DNA of 47,074 nt from an uncultured Pelagibacteraceae bacterium (GTDB lineage: Bacteria > Pseudomonadota > Alphaproteobacteria > Pelagibacterales > Pelagibacteraceae): positions 1 to 47,074 of the forward strand of contig CACJYF010000007.1 of the NCBI GenBank assembly GCA_902597575.1. The letters are read 5' to 3'. The position numbers and the translations under genes are program-made. Shown piece by piece: positions 18,210 to 27,176 of the stretch; the stretch's first letter is position 1, and the number at the start of each line of letters is the position of its first letter. Under the pieces are notes generated by a model. That model made no database searches, was not told the DNA's origin, and worked only from the letters and a program-made list of their open reading frames with translations.

Positions 18210-18913
18210 TATATTTTCCAACCACTATGAATTGAAACTATACCACCAGATAAATTTGTATAATCACATTTAACAAATTTACTTTCATGCATTAATTCTA
18301 TGAGCTCATGTTGATTAACAAAATTTTCTATACTTTTAATCAAATATTGGTAAGGCTCTTTTTTTCCAACAACAATTTTACCAATTTCTGGTATTAGCCT
18401 AGTATATTTTTTATAAAGATTATTTAAATTAGCGTTTTGAATTTTTGAAAATTCAAGACATAAAAAGCGACCTCCTGGTTTTAAAACTCTGTATGCTTCT
18501 TTCAAGGATTTTTTTATATTTTTTGTATTTCTTAATCCAAAACTAATTGTATAAAAATCAAATATATTACTTGAAACAGGCAAACTTTCAGCTGAGGATA
18601 TATACCATTTTAGATTTTTATAATTAGGCAATTTTTTTTTAGCAATATTTATCATCCCATTATTTGGATCAACACAAGCTATTTCAGCTTCTTTACCTAC
18701 ACATTTTAAATAAATTTTAGCTATATCTCCTGTTCCACAAGCAACGTCTATTAACTTTTGGTTGATAGAAGGGTTCATCATACTTATTAAGTTTTTTTTC
18801 CACATTCTATGAATTCCCAGTGACATTAGGTCATTCATTAGATCATATTGATCGTAAACTTGGTTGAAGACACTTTGAACTAGCCCTTTTTTATTTTGAA
18901 GATCTTGTTGCAT
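18209..18913 (-). CDS. ubiE: Ubiquinone/menaquinone C-methyltransferase UbiE
   Basis: UbiE is the SAM-dependent C-methyltransferase of quinone synthesis. From the ATG at 18913 the protein has 234 residues with FNQVYDQYDLMNDLMSLGIHRMWK at the start, the SAM loop DVACGTGDIA, the later SFGLRNTKN and LKPGGRFLCLEFSK. An upstream in-frame ATG at 19003 would add a hydrophobic stretch that runs through the divergent mutM start, so it is rejected. It leads the ubiE-ubiB-coaBC-dut operon and is 32 bases from the divergent mutM. Confidence 0.94.
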   Translation of the reverse strand: MQQDLQNKKGLVQSVFNQVYDQYDLMNDLMSLGIHRMWKKNLISMMNPSINQKLIDVACGTGDIAKIYLKCVGKEAEIACVDPNNGMINIAKKKLPNYKNLKWYISSAESLPVSSNIFDFYTISFGLRNTKNIKKSLKEAYRVLKPGGRFLCLEFSKIQNANLNNLYKKYTRLIPEIGKIVVGKKEPYQYLIKSIENFVNQHELIELMHESKFVKCDYTNLSGGIVSIHSGWKI

Positions 18914-18945
18914 AAAATTTAAATATACAAATAATATAGTATTAA

Positions 18946-19809
18946 ATGCCAGAATTACCAGAAGTAGAAATTGTAAGACAATCACTAAATAAAAAAATAA
19001 CACAAAAAACTATAAAAAAGGTAATAGTTAGGAATAGAAATTTAAGAATTAAGATACCTTTAAATTTTAAAAAAATTTTAGAAAATCAAAAAATTTTAAA
19101 TGTTGAGAGATTTTCAAAATATCTAATTCTTTTTTTATCTGGAAAAAACAAATTATTGATTCACCTTGGTATGAGTGGCACGATCCATCTTTTAGAGAAT
19201 AACAAGAGAAATTTCTTTTCAAATATGAGTTTTTATAATTCCCCAATATTACCTTATAAACATAATCATATTGAAATTTTTTTTGATAAATTTAGATTAG
19301 TATATAATGACCCTAGAAGATTTGGTTTTTTTGAAATTATAAAAGATCAAAAGTCTCTTGAAAAAAGATTTGAAAAATTAGGTCCAGAGCCTTTTAATTC
19401 AAGTTTTGATATTAATTATATTTATGAAAATCTAAAAGACAAAAAAAAAAATATTAAAAATTTTCTTTTAGATCAAAATTTTATTTCAGGAATTGGAAAT
19501 ATTTATGCTAGTGAAATTCTCTATATGAGTAAGATAAATCCTGCTAAAGAGGGGAGATCTATAAATAAAACAGAGTGTAAAAGAATTTTTAAAAACTCAA
19601 AGTTAGTCCTTTTAAATGCTATAAAAAGAGGAGGCTCCTCAATAAGAGACTTTAAAGATGTATTAGGAAATAAGGGCTCATTTCAAAATAACTTTAAAGT
19701 TTACCAGAGAGAAGGACAAAAATGTAAACGAATAGATTGTAAAGGCTTAATTCAAAAAAAGAATATTTCAAATAGATCAACTTTCTTTTGCAGTTTCTGC
19801 CAAAAATGA
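18946..19809 (+). CDS. mutM: Formamidopyrimidine-DNA glycosylase
   Basis: MutM removes oxidised purines such as 8-oxoguanine. The 287-residue protein starts with the catalytic PELPEVE (Pro2 and Glu3), contains LLIHLGMSGTIHL, LLDQNFISGIGNIYASEIL with the helix-two-turn-helix, and a C-terminal zinc finger made of CKRIDC and CSFC. The spacing in the first Cys pair is C-x4-C instead of the common C-x2-C. It is divergent from ubiE, as in many alphaproteobacteria. Confidence 0.95.
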   Translation: MPELPEVEIVRQSLNKKITQKTIKKVIVRNRNLRIKIPLNFKKILENQKILNVERFSKYLILFLSGKNKLLIHLGMSGTIHLLENNKRNFFSNMSFYNSPILPYKHNHIEIFFDKFRLVYNDPRRFGFFEIIKDQKSLEKRFEKLGPEPFNSSFDINYIYENLKDKKKNIKNFLLDQNFISGIGNIYASEILYMSKINPAKEGRSINKTECKRIFKNSKLVLLNAIKRGGSSIRDFKDVLGNKGSFQNNFKVYQREGQKCKRIDCKGLIQKKNISNRSTFFCSFCQK

Positions 19810-19860
19810 ATGAATTATTTGATTGACCGATACTATTTCTCAAGCTATACCCCTGCGCAC

Positions 19861-20121
19861 ATGGCTAATACAAAATCAGCAATTAAAAGAATAAGAAGAA
19901 TATCAAAACAAACTTCTGTAAACAAAATTAGAAAAAGTAGATATAAAAATGCAATCAAAAAAATGAATATTTTATTAGAAAAAAAAGATAAGTCAGAAGC
20001 ACTAGAATTCTTACCTAAGTTCAATTCTGAATTAATGAAGATTGCTAAAACTGGGATAATTAAAAAACAAAATGCGTCAAGAAATATCTCCAGAATAACT
20101 AAGAAAATTTCTTCTATATAA
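19861..20121 (+). CDS. rpsT: 30S ribosomal protein S20
   Basis: S20 binds 16S rRNA near the 5' domain. From the ATG at 19861 the product has 86 residues with the standard opening MANTKSAIKRIRRI, a basic helical body and KTGIIKKQNASRNISRITKKI. An in-frame ATG at 19810 directly after mutM would add 17 unrelated residues and is rejected. The rpsT-dnaA neighbourhood is conserved in alphaproteobacteria. Confidence 0.95.
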   Translation: MANTKSAIKRIRRISKQTSVNKIRKSRYKNAIKKMNILLEKKDKSEALEFLPKFNSELMKIAKTGIIKKQNASRNISRITKKISSI

Positions 20122-20125
20122 TCAT

Positions 20126-20294
20126 ATTAAAAGTTGTTTAATTGATACAACCTCAGGATCTACAAAATCTATAGCTATAATTCATTCTAATACAACATTT
20201 AGATTTAGTAAATAACACGGACTCTTTGAGTTCAATTATAAATTTTATTGATAAATTTTTATATAAAAAAAATTTGAATACAATTTTTTTTTAA
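20126..20294 (+). pseudogene. Decayed N-terminal fragment resembling TsaB
   Basis: In frame from 20126 to a stop at 20213 the DNA reads IKSCLIDTTSGSTKSIAIIH and on to NTTFRFSK. This resembles the N-terminal phosphate motif of TsaB (YeaZ), a partner in the t6A tRNA modification. Removing one A near 20210 lets the reading continue as NNTDSLSSIINFIDKFLYKK to a stop at 20292, which resembles the next helix of that family. There is no ATG start and the fragment covers only about a quarter of a TsaB. I infer a relic; a chance open frame is possible. Confidence 0.35.
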
Positions 20295-20296
20295 AA

Positions 20297-20361
20297 TTTT
20301 ACACAATCCTAGATTTCAATTTTTTTTTTGTAAACTTTTAATATTGCACAATCCTAGATTT
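20297..20361 (+). promoter_or_regulatory. Paired DnaA-box repeats upstream of dnaA
   Basis: The exact 15-mer CACAATCCTAGATTT occurs at 20302-20316 and again at 20347-20361, 45 bases apart, each followed by a T tract. Each copy completes a DnaA-box-like 9-mer: TTTTACACA (20297-20305) fits TTWTNCACA, and TATTGCACA (20342-20350) has one mismatch. The element lies 70-135 bases upstream of dnaA. It could be a DnaA autoregulatory site or part of an origin. The surrounding gap 20122-20431 otherwise holds only the tsaB-like relic and AT tracts. Confidence 0.5.
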
Positions 20362-20431
20362 TATTTTTTTTTGAATTTACAAAATATTTTGTTGCAATAA
20401 TTTTTATTATAGCTCTTACTAAAGTTTCTTC

Positions 20432-21856
20432 ATGAATATGGAAAATATCTACAAAAATTCGGACTTAAATAAACCAAAATCAAATAAATTAGATTGGCTG
20501 TTAATTCAAAATGAGATGAAAAAGAAATTAGGCTCGGAGGTTTATGAAAGCTGGTTAAAAAAGATAGATTTAATCGAAGAATTCAATAGTTATATATTGA
20601 TATCAGTACCAACTAGATTTATAAGAGATTGGATAACATCAAGATACTTGGATCAAATCCTACATATTGTTAAGTCATTTAAAAAAGATTTAATTCGAAT
20701 TGAATTTAGAATTGAAGAGAAGAATATAGATTTGCAAAATCAAAATAATACTAAAATTTTACCAAAAAAAAGTGAAAATATCTCCTTTTTGAAAGACTCT
20801 TTTCTCCAATATAACCGTGTAGATCATAATAAAAGGTTTGAAAACTTTGTAACTGGTAGCAGTAATAAGCTTGCATATGAGGCCTCATTGAAAGTTACCG
20901 AAAATTTCTCCCAATATAACCCTTTGTATATTTATGGAGGTGTTGGAATGGGTAAAACACATCTCTTAAATTCTATAGGTTTCGAATTAAAGCAAAAAAA
21001 AAAAGTAATGTTTATTCCAGCTGAAAGATTCATGTACCAATTTATTAAATCAATAAAAGCAAACGATATGGTAAAGTTTAAGGAATATTTTCGAAACACT
21101 GATATTTTACTAATAGATGATATTCAATTTATGAATGGTAAAGAAGCTATGCAGGAAGAGTTTTTCCATACCTTTAATGCCTTACTTGAAAAGGGTAGTC
21201 AAATTATAGTATCTGCTGATAGACCGCCCAATAAATTGTCTAGAATTCAAGAAAGAATAAAGTCTAGATTTTCTGGAGGACTAGTCGTAGATATACAAAA
21301 ACCTGATCTTGAATTGAGAAAAAATATCATTGAAAAAAAAATAAATGAATTAAATAAGGTTTATGCAGATAAGATAGAAATTTCAAGTGAGATTAAAGAT
21401 TTTATAAGCCTTGAAATATCCAACAGTATAAGAGAATTAGTTGGCGCTATTAATCGTCTAATTTCGTTTTCTAGAATTTATAACAAATTACCTAATTTGG
21501 CAGAGACTAAAATTGTTTTAAAAGATTTACTAAATATTGGCGAAAATAAGGTTACTATTGATCTAATACAAACCCTAGTATGTAAATTTTTTAAAATTAG
21601 CAAGAATGAAATGCTGTCTTCTAGAAGATCTAGATATTTGGTAAGACCAAGACAAACTGCAATATATCTTACAAAAATCTTAACACCTAAATCGTTACCA
21701 GAAATAGGACGAGAATTTTCGAATAGAGACCATACCACTATAATACATTCAGTAAAAACCATCGAGAAGTTAAAAGAGAATGACAAAGATATGGCAGAAA
21801 ATATAGATAAGTTAAAAAATCAAATATTATATAATACAAAAGAAAATGAAGTTTAG
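20432..21856 (+). CDS. dnaA: Chromosomal replication initiator protein DnaA
   Basis: DnaA binds the origin and opens it for replication. The 474-residue protein has an N-terminal domain I, a Lys/Asn-rich linker (about 95-135), the AAA+ domain with Walker A GGVGMGKTHLL (near 169-179) and Walker B LLIDDIQFM, and a C-terminal helix-turn-helix domain with the signature EFSNRDHTTIIHSVKTIEKL. An ATG two codons in could also be the start. The end overlaps dnaN by 11 bases. Confidence 0.97.
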   Translation: MNMENIYKNSDLNKPKSNKLDWLLIQNEMKKKLGSEVYESWLKKIDLIEEFNSYILISVPTRFIRDWITSRYLDQILHIVKSFKKDLIRIEFRIEEKNIDLQNQNNTKILPKKSENISFLKDSFLQYNRVDHNKRFENFVTGSSNKLAYEASLKVTENFSQYNPLYIYGGVGMGKTHLLNSIGFELKQKKKVMFIPAERFMYQFIKSIKANDMVKFKEYFRNTDILLIDDIQFMNGKEAMQEEFFHTFNALLEKGSQIIVSADRPPNKLSRIQERIKSRFSGGLVVDIQKPDLELRKNIIEKKINELNKVYADKIEISSEIKDFISLEISNSIRELVGAINRLISFSRIYNKLPNLAETKIVLKDLLNIGENKVTIDLIQTLVCKFFKISKNEMLSSRRSRYLVRPRQTAIYLTKILTPKSLPEIGREFSNRDHTTIIHSVKTIEKLKENDKDMAENIDKLKNQILYNTKENEV

Positions 21857-22958
21857 TGTAAACCAACAGGATTTACAGCAAGCATTAAATTACTGTCAAG
21901 GGGTTATTGAAAAAAGGAGTACACTACCAATATTATCAAATATTCTTTTAAGTGCTAGTAATTCAAAATTAATTTTGACTGCAACAGACCTAGATATAAT
22001 TTTTATTCATCAAATCAATAATATTGAGGTGTCTGAAGAGGGTAAGACTACCACAACATCCTCTGTAATTTATGATATAGTGAGAAAAATTTCTTCTGGA
22101 AAAAAAATCAATTTAACATTAAATGATAAAAATAAGTTACATTTAGAGTCAGATAAATCTATTTTCAATTTGAACTGTATAAGTCATTCAGAATTTCCGG
22201 TCACTGATGAAAATTTTAATCATAATGAATTTTCGATTAAATCTAAACATTTCTTAAAGTTATTAAATAAATGTAAGTTTTCAATTTCTAATGATGAAAC
22301 AAGACATTATTTAAGTGGCATATACTTTCATCAAACAGAAGTTGATGAAAAAAAATATTTAACAGCTGTCGCAACAGACAGTCATAGAATGTCAATTTCG
22401 AAAATAAGACTAGAAAAGCAAATAGATTTTGAACCTATAATTTTACCAAAAAAAACTATTTATCAACTATGTTCTATCCTAGATAATTATGATGGTGAAG
22501 TAAAAATTTCAAATATGAAGTCAAAAATTAAATTTGAATTAAGTAATAGCATTTTAATTTCAAAACTTATCGATGGAAAATTTCCAAATTATATTCAAGT
22601 TATACCAAAAAATAATCAAAAAAAATTAGAGATTGATTTAAAATTATTCTTGAATTCAATTGATAGAGTTGCATCAGTATCATTTGATAAAAAAGATGGT
22701 GTGAAATTTAACCTAACAAAAGATACTTTAAATTTGTCTGTTAATAACACAAATAGTGGAGACGGTAATGAGACACTCTTAACAAAATTTGACCATGATT
22801 TAGAAATTAGTTTTAATTCTAGGTATCTGATTGACGTAGCATCTCAATTAGATGGCGAGAAAATTGAGTTATATTTTAATGATATGGGATCACCTGTCTT
22901 AATAAAGGATCCAAGTGATTTTGATAGTATTTTTATTGTAATGCCAATGAAAGGTTAG
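21846..22958 (+). CDS. dnaN: DNA polymerase III beta subunit (sliding clamp)
   Basis: The ring-shaped clamp tethers DNA polymerase to DNA. The 370-residue protein shows the family start (MKFSVNQQDLQQALNYCQGVIEKRSTLPILSNI, residues 1-33), the mid-protein TAVATDSHRMSISKI and the C-terminal PVLIKD with FIVMPMKG, which belongs to the protein-binding pocket. It overlaps the dnaA coding end by 11 bases, and its own stop overlaps that of the convergent plsC by 4. Confidence 0.96.
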   Translation: MKFSVNQQDLQQALNYCQGVIEKRSTLPILSNILLSASNSKLILTATDLDIIFIHQINNIEVSEEGKTTTTSSVIYDIVRKISSGKKINLTLNDKNKLHLESDKSIFNLNCISHSEFPVTDENFNHNEFSIKSKHFLKLLNKCKFSISNDETRHYLSGIYFHQTEVDEKKYLTAVATDSHRMSISKIRLEKQIDFEPIILPKKTIYQLCSILDNYDGEVKISNMKSKIKFELSNSILISKLIDGKFPNYIQVIPKNNQKKLEIDLKLFLNSIDRVASVSFDKKDGVKFNLTKDTLNLSVNNTNSGDGNETLLTKFDHDLEISFNSRYLIDVASQLDGEKIELYFNDMGSPVLIKDPSDFDSIFIVMPMKG

Positions 22959-23656
22959 CAAATTAAATCTAGTTCATCATAAATTTTTTTTTCAAGTACT
23001 TGTAAAAATTCTTCTTTTTGTAAACCAGGTTTAATTGGTTTAAGTATAGATACAGTAATTATTTTATTAGTTTTTTTCATACCTTTTTTTGGCCACACAT
23101 AACCTGAGTTGATCGCAACTGGTTGACACAAAATATTTAATTTTTCATAAATTTTTGATGCACCTTTTTTAAAAGGTGGTCGGTCCTCAGGCAAAACTCG
23201 TGTGGCTTGGGGAAAAATAACTATTGGTCTTTTAGAATTTTGAATTTTTTCTGAAATATCTTCAAAAAAATTAAGATTATCTTTTGTAATTTTATTTCTT
23301 TTTATTGAAATAGAGCCTATCTTTTTTAAGTACCATCCAAAAACAGGAATTTTGATAAGTTCATTTTTTAAAATAAACACTGGTGAATTAAAAATAGTTT
23401 GAAGAAAGAAGGTCTCAAACATTGATTGATGTGAAGAGGCGATGAAAAATTTTTCGTCATTGATTATATTATCTTTTCCTTTAATAACTATTTTAGTTGA
23501 TAGAATGATTTTTAGACAATATTGGGACCAATAGCCCATAAGTTTTCCACCAAACAAAGTAATTCTTTGAGGTAACAAAAGTGAGGGTAAAAAAATTATT
23601 GATATAAAAATAATTCCTGAAAAAAAAGAAAATGAAAATAAAAAGTTTCTTATCAT
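22955..23656 (-). CDS. plsC: 1-acyl-sn-glycerol-3-phosphate acyltransferase
   Basis: PlsC acylates lysophosphatidate to phosphatidate in phospholipid synthesis. The 233-residue protein has an N-terminal membrane helix (about 5-28) and the acyltransferase block SSHQSMFETFFL, where the usual HX4D is HX4E (His76, Glu81), a variant seen in other proteobacterial PlsC proteins. The second motif FPEGTR is FPQATRV. A conserved KKGMKKT region follows. It lies 12 bases after lysA and probably shares its transcript. Confidence 0.88.
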   Translation of the reverse strand: MIRNFLFSFSFFSGIIFISIIFLPSLLLPQRITLFGGKLMGYWSQYCLKIILSTKIVIKGKDNIINDEKFFIASSHQSMFETFFLQTIFNSPVFILKNELIKIPVFGWYLKKIGSISIKRNKITKDNLNFFEDISEKIQNSKRPIVIFPQATRVLPEDRPPFKKGASKIYEKLNILCQPVAINSGYVWPKKGMKKTNKIITVSILKPIKPGLQKEEFLQVLEKKIYDELDLIC

Positions 23657-23668
23657 ATTTAGAGAACT

Positions 23669-24883
23669 TTAAATTATTTCAGTAAGTTTTTGTCTTTTTG
23701 AGATCACCTTAGCTTTAGATTTTTCAATCAATATTTCTGCTGGTTTAGGTCTTAAATTATAATTTGAACTTAAGGATACTCCATAAGCTCCAACATCACA
23801 AATTATAATTAAATCATTCTCCCTTAATTTTTGAAAATTTTTGTAAGCTCCAAATTTATCAGTGCTCTCGCAGATTGGGCCAACAAATTCATAAACTTTA
23901 TTTGCATAGTTATTATTTTTTACAGCTGGTTTAATTTGATGTTTTGCATTATATAAGGCCGGCCTTATAAGATCGTTCATAGCTGCATCTAGTATTATAA
24001 AATTTTTTTTGTATCCTTCTTTATTATAAATCACTTTTGATATCAAAATACCTGTATTGCCAATTATAGATCTACCTGGTTCTAGTATAATTTTAGATTT
24101 ATTTTTTCTTAAAAATTTTTTTATACTATTAGAATATTTATCTAGATTTAAAGTCTTCTTATCATTATTATAATTAATTCCCATTCCACCACCTAAATCA
24201 ATATATTCAAAATTAAATTTGGTTTTCTCTATAATTTTATCAAGAATCCCTAGCATTTTTTCATATGGTTTTGAGTCTAAGATTTGACTTCCTATATGGA
24301 CGCTTAAACATTTCAAATTTAAATTTTTTGATTTTTTCGCATATTTGACAAGTGCTAAAAACACTTTGTCGGAAACTCCAAATTTATTTTCTTTTTTCCC
24401 TGTTGATATTTGGCTTAAAGTCCTTGCATCAGTATTTGGATTTAATCTAATTCCTACATTAACTTTAGTTTTGTGTTTTCTAGCAATTTTTTCTATTTGC
24501 AGAATTTCATTTTTAGATTCCGCATTTATTAGTAAAATTTTTTTTTTAATGGCATATTCAATTTCAACTTTAGTTTTACCTACTCCTGAAAAAACAATAT
24601 TTCTTGGTTTTATACCTGCTTTAAGGGCTTTCATTAATTCACCAATTGAAACAACATCAGCTCCAAGACCCTGTTTATTAATTTCACGCAACAGATTTGT
24701 ATTGGGATTTGATTTTACAGAAAAGCATATAATTGGATCAATTTTTTTAAAATTATTCTTCAAATTACTTATGTTATTCTTTAGCCTTTTTAATGAATAA
24801 CAATAAAGCGGAGTTCCAAATTTGTTGGCTAGATAAGATGTTTTGACACCATCAATCAAAAATTTTTTATTTACATATTTCAT
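23669..24883 (-). CDS. lysA: Diaminopimelate decarboxylase
   Basis: LysA makes lysine from meso-diaminopimelate using pyridoxal phosphate. The 404-residue protein carries the PLP lysine in CFSVKSNPN, a phosphate-binding glycine motif in YIDLGGGMGINY, ILEPGRSIIGNTG, and the C-terminal GPICESTDKFG with the substrate Cys and GAYGVSLSSNYN. Its ATG overlaps the small lipoprotein stop by 4 bases (ATGA), placing it in an argH-lipoprotein-lysA-plsC operon. Confidence 0.95.
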   Translation of the reverse strand: MKYVNKKFLIDGVKTSYLANKFGTPLYCYSLKRLKNNISNLKNNFKKIDPIICFSVKSNPNTNLLREINKQGLGADVVSIGELMKALKAGIKPRNIVFSGVGKTKVEIEYAIKKKILLINAESKNEILQIEKIARKHKTKVNVGIRLNPNTDARTLSQISTGKKENKFGVSDKVFLALVKYAKKSKNLNLKCLSVHIGSQILDSKPYEKMLGILDKIIEKTKFNFEYIDLGGGMGINYNNDKKTLNLDKYSNSIKKFLRKNKSKIILEPGRSIIGNTGILISKVIYNKEGYKKNFIILDAAMNDLIRPALYNAKHQIKPAVKNNNYANKVYEFVGPICESTDKFGAYKNFQKLRENDLIIICDVGAYGVSLSSNYNLRPKPAEILIEKSKAKVISKRQKLTEII

Positions 24884-25002
24884 GAATATTTTGTAACATC
24901 ATAAGGTATTTTGGAAGCTGGTTCTTTATAGGTGGGATCTCCTCGTTTTCCACAAGACATTACTAGTAGGCAAATTATTAATAAAAGATAAAATTTTTTC
25001 AT
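24880..25002 (-). CDS. lptM: Very small LptM/YifL-like lipoprotein
   Basis: A 40-residue lipoprotein is encoded between argH and lysA. The signal peptide MKKFYLLLIICLLVMSC ends in a lipobox with Cys17, and the mature start CGKRGDPTYKEP resembles the CGxxGPL..P pattern of LptM (YifL), a small outer-membrane lipoprotein that helps LptD mature. The yifL-lysA pairing is conserved in proteobacteria. It overlaps argH by one base (TAATG) and lysA by four (ATGA), strong evidence for a real gene. The function is inferred from family and position. Confidence 0.78.
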   Translation of the reverse strand: MKKFYLLLIICLLVMSCGKRGDPTYKEPASKIPYDVTKYS

Positions 25003-26393
25003 TATAATTGTTTCTTATATTTTAATATCATTTTTTTAATGTTATCAAAAGCGGTTCCTCCATAAGATTTCTTTGAATTTACAGAATTTTTTAAATCAAA
25101 TACTTTTAAAACTTCTTTTGTTAAACTCGGCTCAACTTTTTTTAAATCATATAATGTTAACTCGTTTAATTTTTTTTTTCTTTTCTCAGCCATATTTATT
25201 ATAGCAGCCGTCTTTTGATAAGCTTCTCTAAAAGATCTGGAATGGTTTTTAACAATATAGTCAGCTAAATCGGTCGCAGTAATATAACCATTGCTGGCCA
25301 GCTCTAACATTTTTTTTTTATTTGGATTAAAATTATTTAAAGTTTCTTCGAGAATTTTTAAACAGTTATTTAAAGTATCATTGGTTTTAAAGATTATCTC
25401 TTTATCTTCCTGAAGATCTTTATAATAAGATAAAGGTAATCCTTTAAGCACAGTTAACATTGAAAATAAATTTCCATACATAACTCCTGTTTTTCCTCTC
25501 AAAAATTCTAACATGTCTGGATTTTTTTTTTGAGGCATTATGGAAGATCCTGTAACAACTTTGTCAGACAAATTTATTAAATTAAAACCATCAGAGTTCC
25601 AAATTATTAATTCCTCAGCTATTCTGGATATATGCATTGCACATACAGAACAACTATATAAAAAGTCTATAACAAAATCTCTATCTGATATCGTATCCAC
25701 CGAATTGTTAGTAGGGTTTTTAAAACCTAATTTTTTGGTTGTAAGGTTTCTGTCAATATTGAAGGAAGTTCCTGTTAATGCGCATACTCCAAGAGGGTTT
25801 TCATTGAGACTTTCTAAATTATTTAAAAATCTTTTTCTATCCCTACTAAACATTTCAACATAAGACATTAAGTAATGACCTAAAGATAAAGCTTGAGCAT
25901 TTTTTAAGTGAGTAAAACCAGGCATGATGGTTTTAATATTTTTTTCAGCAATTTTAAGATTAGTTTTAATTAATTTTTTTAAAGTTAAGTCTATGTTTTG
26001 AGTAGCTGATTTCATCCATATCTTTAAATCTGTAATAACTTGATCATTTCTTGATCTAGCTGTATGAATATAGCCCGCATCATCACCTATCAATTGTGTG
26101 AGTCTTCTTTCTATGTTCATATGAATATCCTCAAATTCTTGATTAAATTCGAATTTATTATTCAATATTTCTTTTTCAATTTTATTAAGTCCATAGATAA
26201 TTTTATTTTTGATTTTAAAAGAAATAATTTTTTGTTTAAAAAGCATTTCTACGTGAGCGATTGATCCAATTATATCCTCTTTAAAAAGTTTCTTATCAAT
26301 GTTAATTGAGCTACCATATCTTTTATAGAGAGCAGATGTCTTTGTTTTTATTCTGCTATTCCAAATTGCCTTATTGTTTTTATTTTTTACCAT
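25002..26393 (-). CDS. argH: Argininosuccinate lyase
   Basis: ArgH splits argininosuccinate into arginine and fumarate. The 463-residue protein has the superfamily signature TGSSIMPQKKNPDMLE with the flexible active-site loop, HTARSRNDQVITDLKIW near the N-terminus, and PGFTHLKNAQALSLGHYL in the middle with the conserved His. It is the first gene of the lysA operon and is divergent from the TlpA-like gene across only 24 bases. Confidence 0.97.
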   Translation of the reverse strand: MVKNKNNKAIWNSRIKTKTSALYKRYGSSINIDKKLFKEDIIGSIAHVEMLFKQKIISFKIKNKIIYGLNKIEKEILNNKFEFNQEFEDIHMNIERRLTQLIGDDAGYIHTARSRNDQVITDLKIWMKSATQNIDLTLKKLIKTNLKIAEKNIKTIMPGFTHLKNAQALSLGHYLMSYVEMFSRDRKRFLNNLESLNENPLGVCALTGTSFNIDRNLTTKKLGFKNPTNNSVDTISDRDFVIDFLYSCSVCAMHISRIAEELIIWNSDGFNLINLSDKVVTGSSIMPQKKNPDMLEFLRGKTGVMYGNLFSMLTVLKGLPLSYYKDLQEDKEIIFKTNDTLNNCLKILEETLNNFNPNKKKMLELASNGYITATDLADYIVKNHSRSFREAYQKTAAIINMAEKRKKKLNELTLYDLKKVEPSLTKEVLKVFDLKNSVNSKKSYGGTAFDNIKKMILKYKKQL

Positions 26394-26417
26394 GATAATT
26401 ATTTATACATTTTTAAT

Positions 26418-26927
26418 ATGAGATTTTTAGTAATATTTATATTTTTAATTTCAAACACGTTTGCTAACGAAACCCCAAATATTAAAAACCTTATAATTAA
26501 TAAAGAATTAAAAGAATATACAAATTTAACCTTCTTGGATGATCAAAATAATCAATTAAATTTAGCCAATTATAAAGGAAATGTTTTATTATTAAATTTT
26601 TGGGCAACTTGGTGCGCTCCATGCAAAGAGGAGATGCCATCATTAGATTTATTGAAATCAAATAAAGATTTAAATAACCTTAAAATTTTTCCTGTAAATG
26701 TTGGACAAGATAATATTAAAAAAGCTAAAAAATTTTTTCATGACATGAATATTAAAAATTTAGATTTATATTTTGATGAAAATATAAATTTAACTAAAAA
26801 GTTTGCTTTAAGAGGAATCCCGACTTCAATTTTAATAAATAAAAATGGCAAAGAGTTTGCAAGAATAATTGGTTCAATAGATTTTAATGAAGAAAATTTT
26901 ATTGAGTGGCTAAAACTTTATAATTAA
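26418..26927 (+). CDS. TlpA-like periplasmic thioredoxin
   Basis: The 169-residue protein begins with a signal peptide (MRFLVIFIFLISNTFA) and has a thioredoxin fold with active site WATWCAPCKEEMPSL (Cys66 and Cys69), and the cis-Pro segment LRGIPTSILI. TlpA/ResA-like proteins reduce disulfides outside the membrane, often for cytochrome c or oxidase assembly; the partner here is unknown. It converges with the HIG1 gene, overlapping it by 4 bases. Confidence 0.85.
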   Translation: MRFLVIFIFLISNTFANETPNIKNLIINKELKEYTNLTFLDDQNNQLNLANYKGNVLLLNFWATWCAPCKEEMPSLDLLKSNKDLNNLKIFPVNVGQDNIKKAKKFFHDMNIKNLDLYFDENINLTKKFALRGIPTSILINKNGKEFARIIGSIDFNEENFIEWLKLYN

Positions 26928-27127
26928 TTTTTAAAAAAATATGCAAAGCCTACTAATACAATAATAGCTATAAATTGTAATATTACTCTTAGCTGCATTA
27001 ATTTATTTGAGTATTTTTTACTAGTCTCACCTCCTTTGAATAAAGTTCCAATTCCGAGTATAAGAACTACTCCAACTACGATTAATAATGCTATAGATAA
27101 CACTTTTAAAATTATTCCAGAAATCAT
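26924..27127 (-). CDS. HIG1-domain small membrane protein
   Basis: This 67-residue protein has two membrane helices (about 4-30 and 46-64) joined by a charged loop with SNKLMQLRVILQFIAI, the pattern of the HIG1/twin-helix family. Mitochondrial relatives associate with respiratory supercomplexes; in alphaproteobacteria the role is unproven. The gene is divergent from the esterase gene across 49 bases. Confidence 0.75.
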   Translation of the reverse strand: MISGIILKVLSIALLIVVGVVLILGIGTLFKGGETSKKYSNKLMQLRVILQFIAIIVLVGFAYFFKN

Positions 27128-27176
27128 TTAGTTATTGTAGGTTGTTTTAAAAATAAAAAAACATTAATTATAAACT

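Noticed and set aside
18914..19003. N-terminal hydrophobic extension of UbiE
   Set aside because: It would run across the mutM start and promoter; the family start is at MQQDLQNKKG near 18913.
22955..23656. HX4E in place of HX4D in PlsC as a sign of inactivity
   Set aside because: The KHQS..E form is known in other proteobacterial PlsC proteins, so it is not evidence of loss.
24345..24800. A 151-codon plus-strand frame inside lysA
   Set aside because: It is antisense to conserved LysA motifs and has no known domain.
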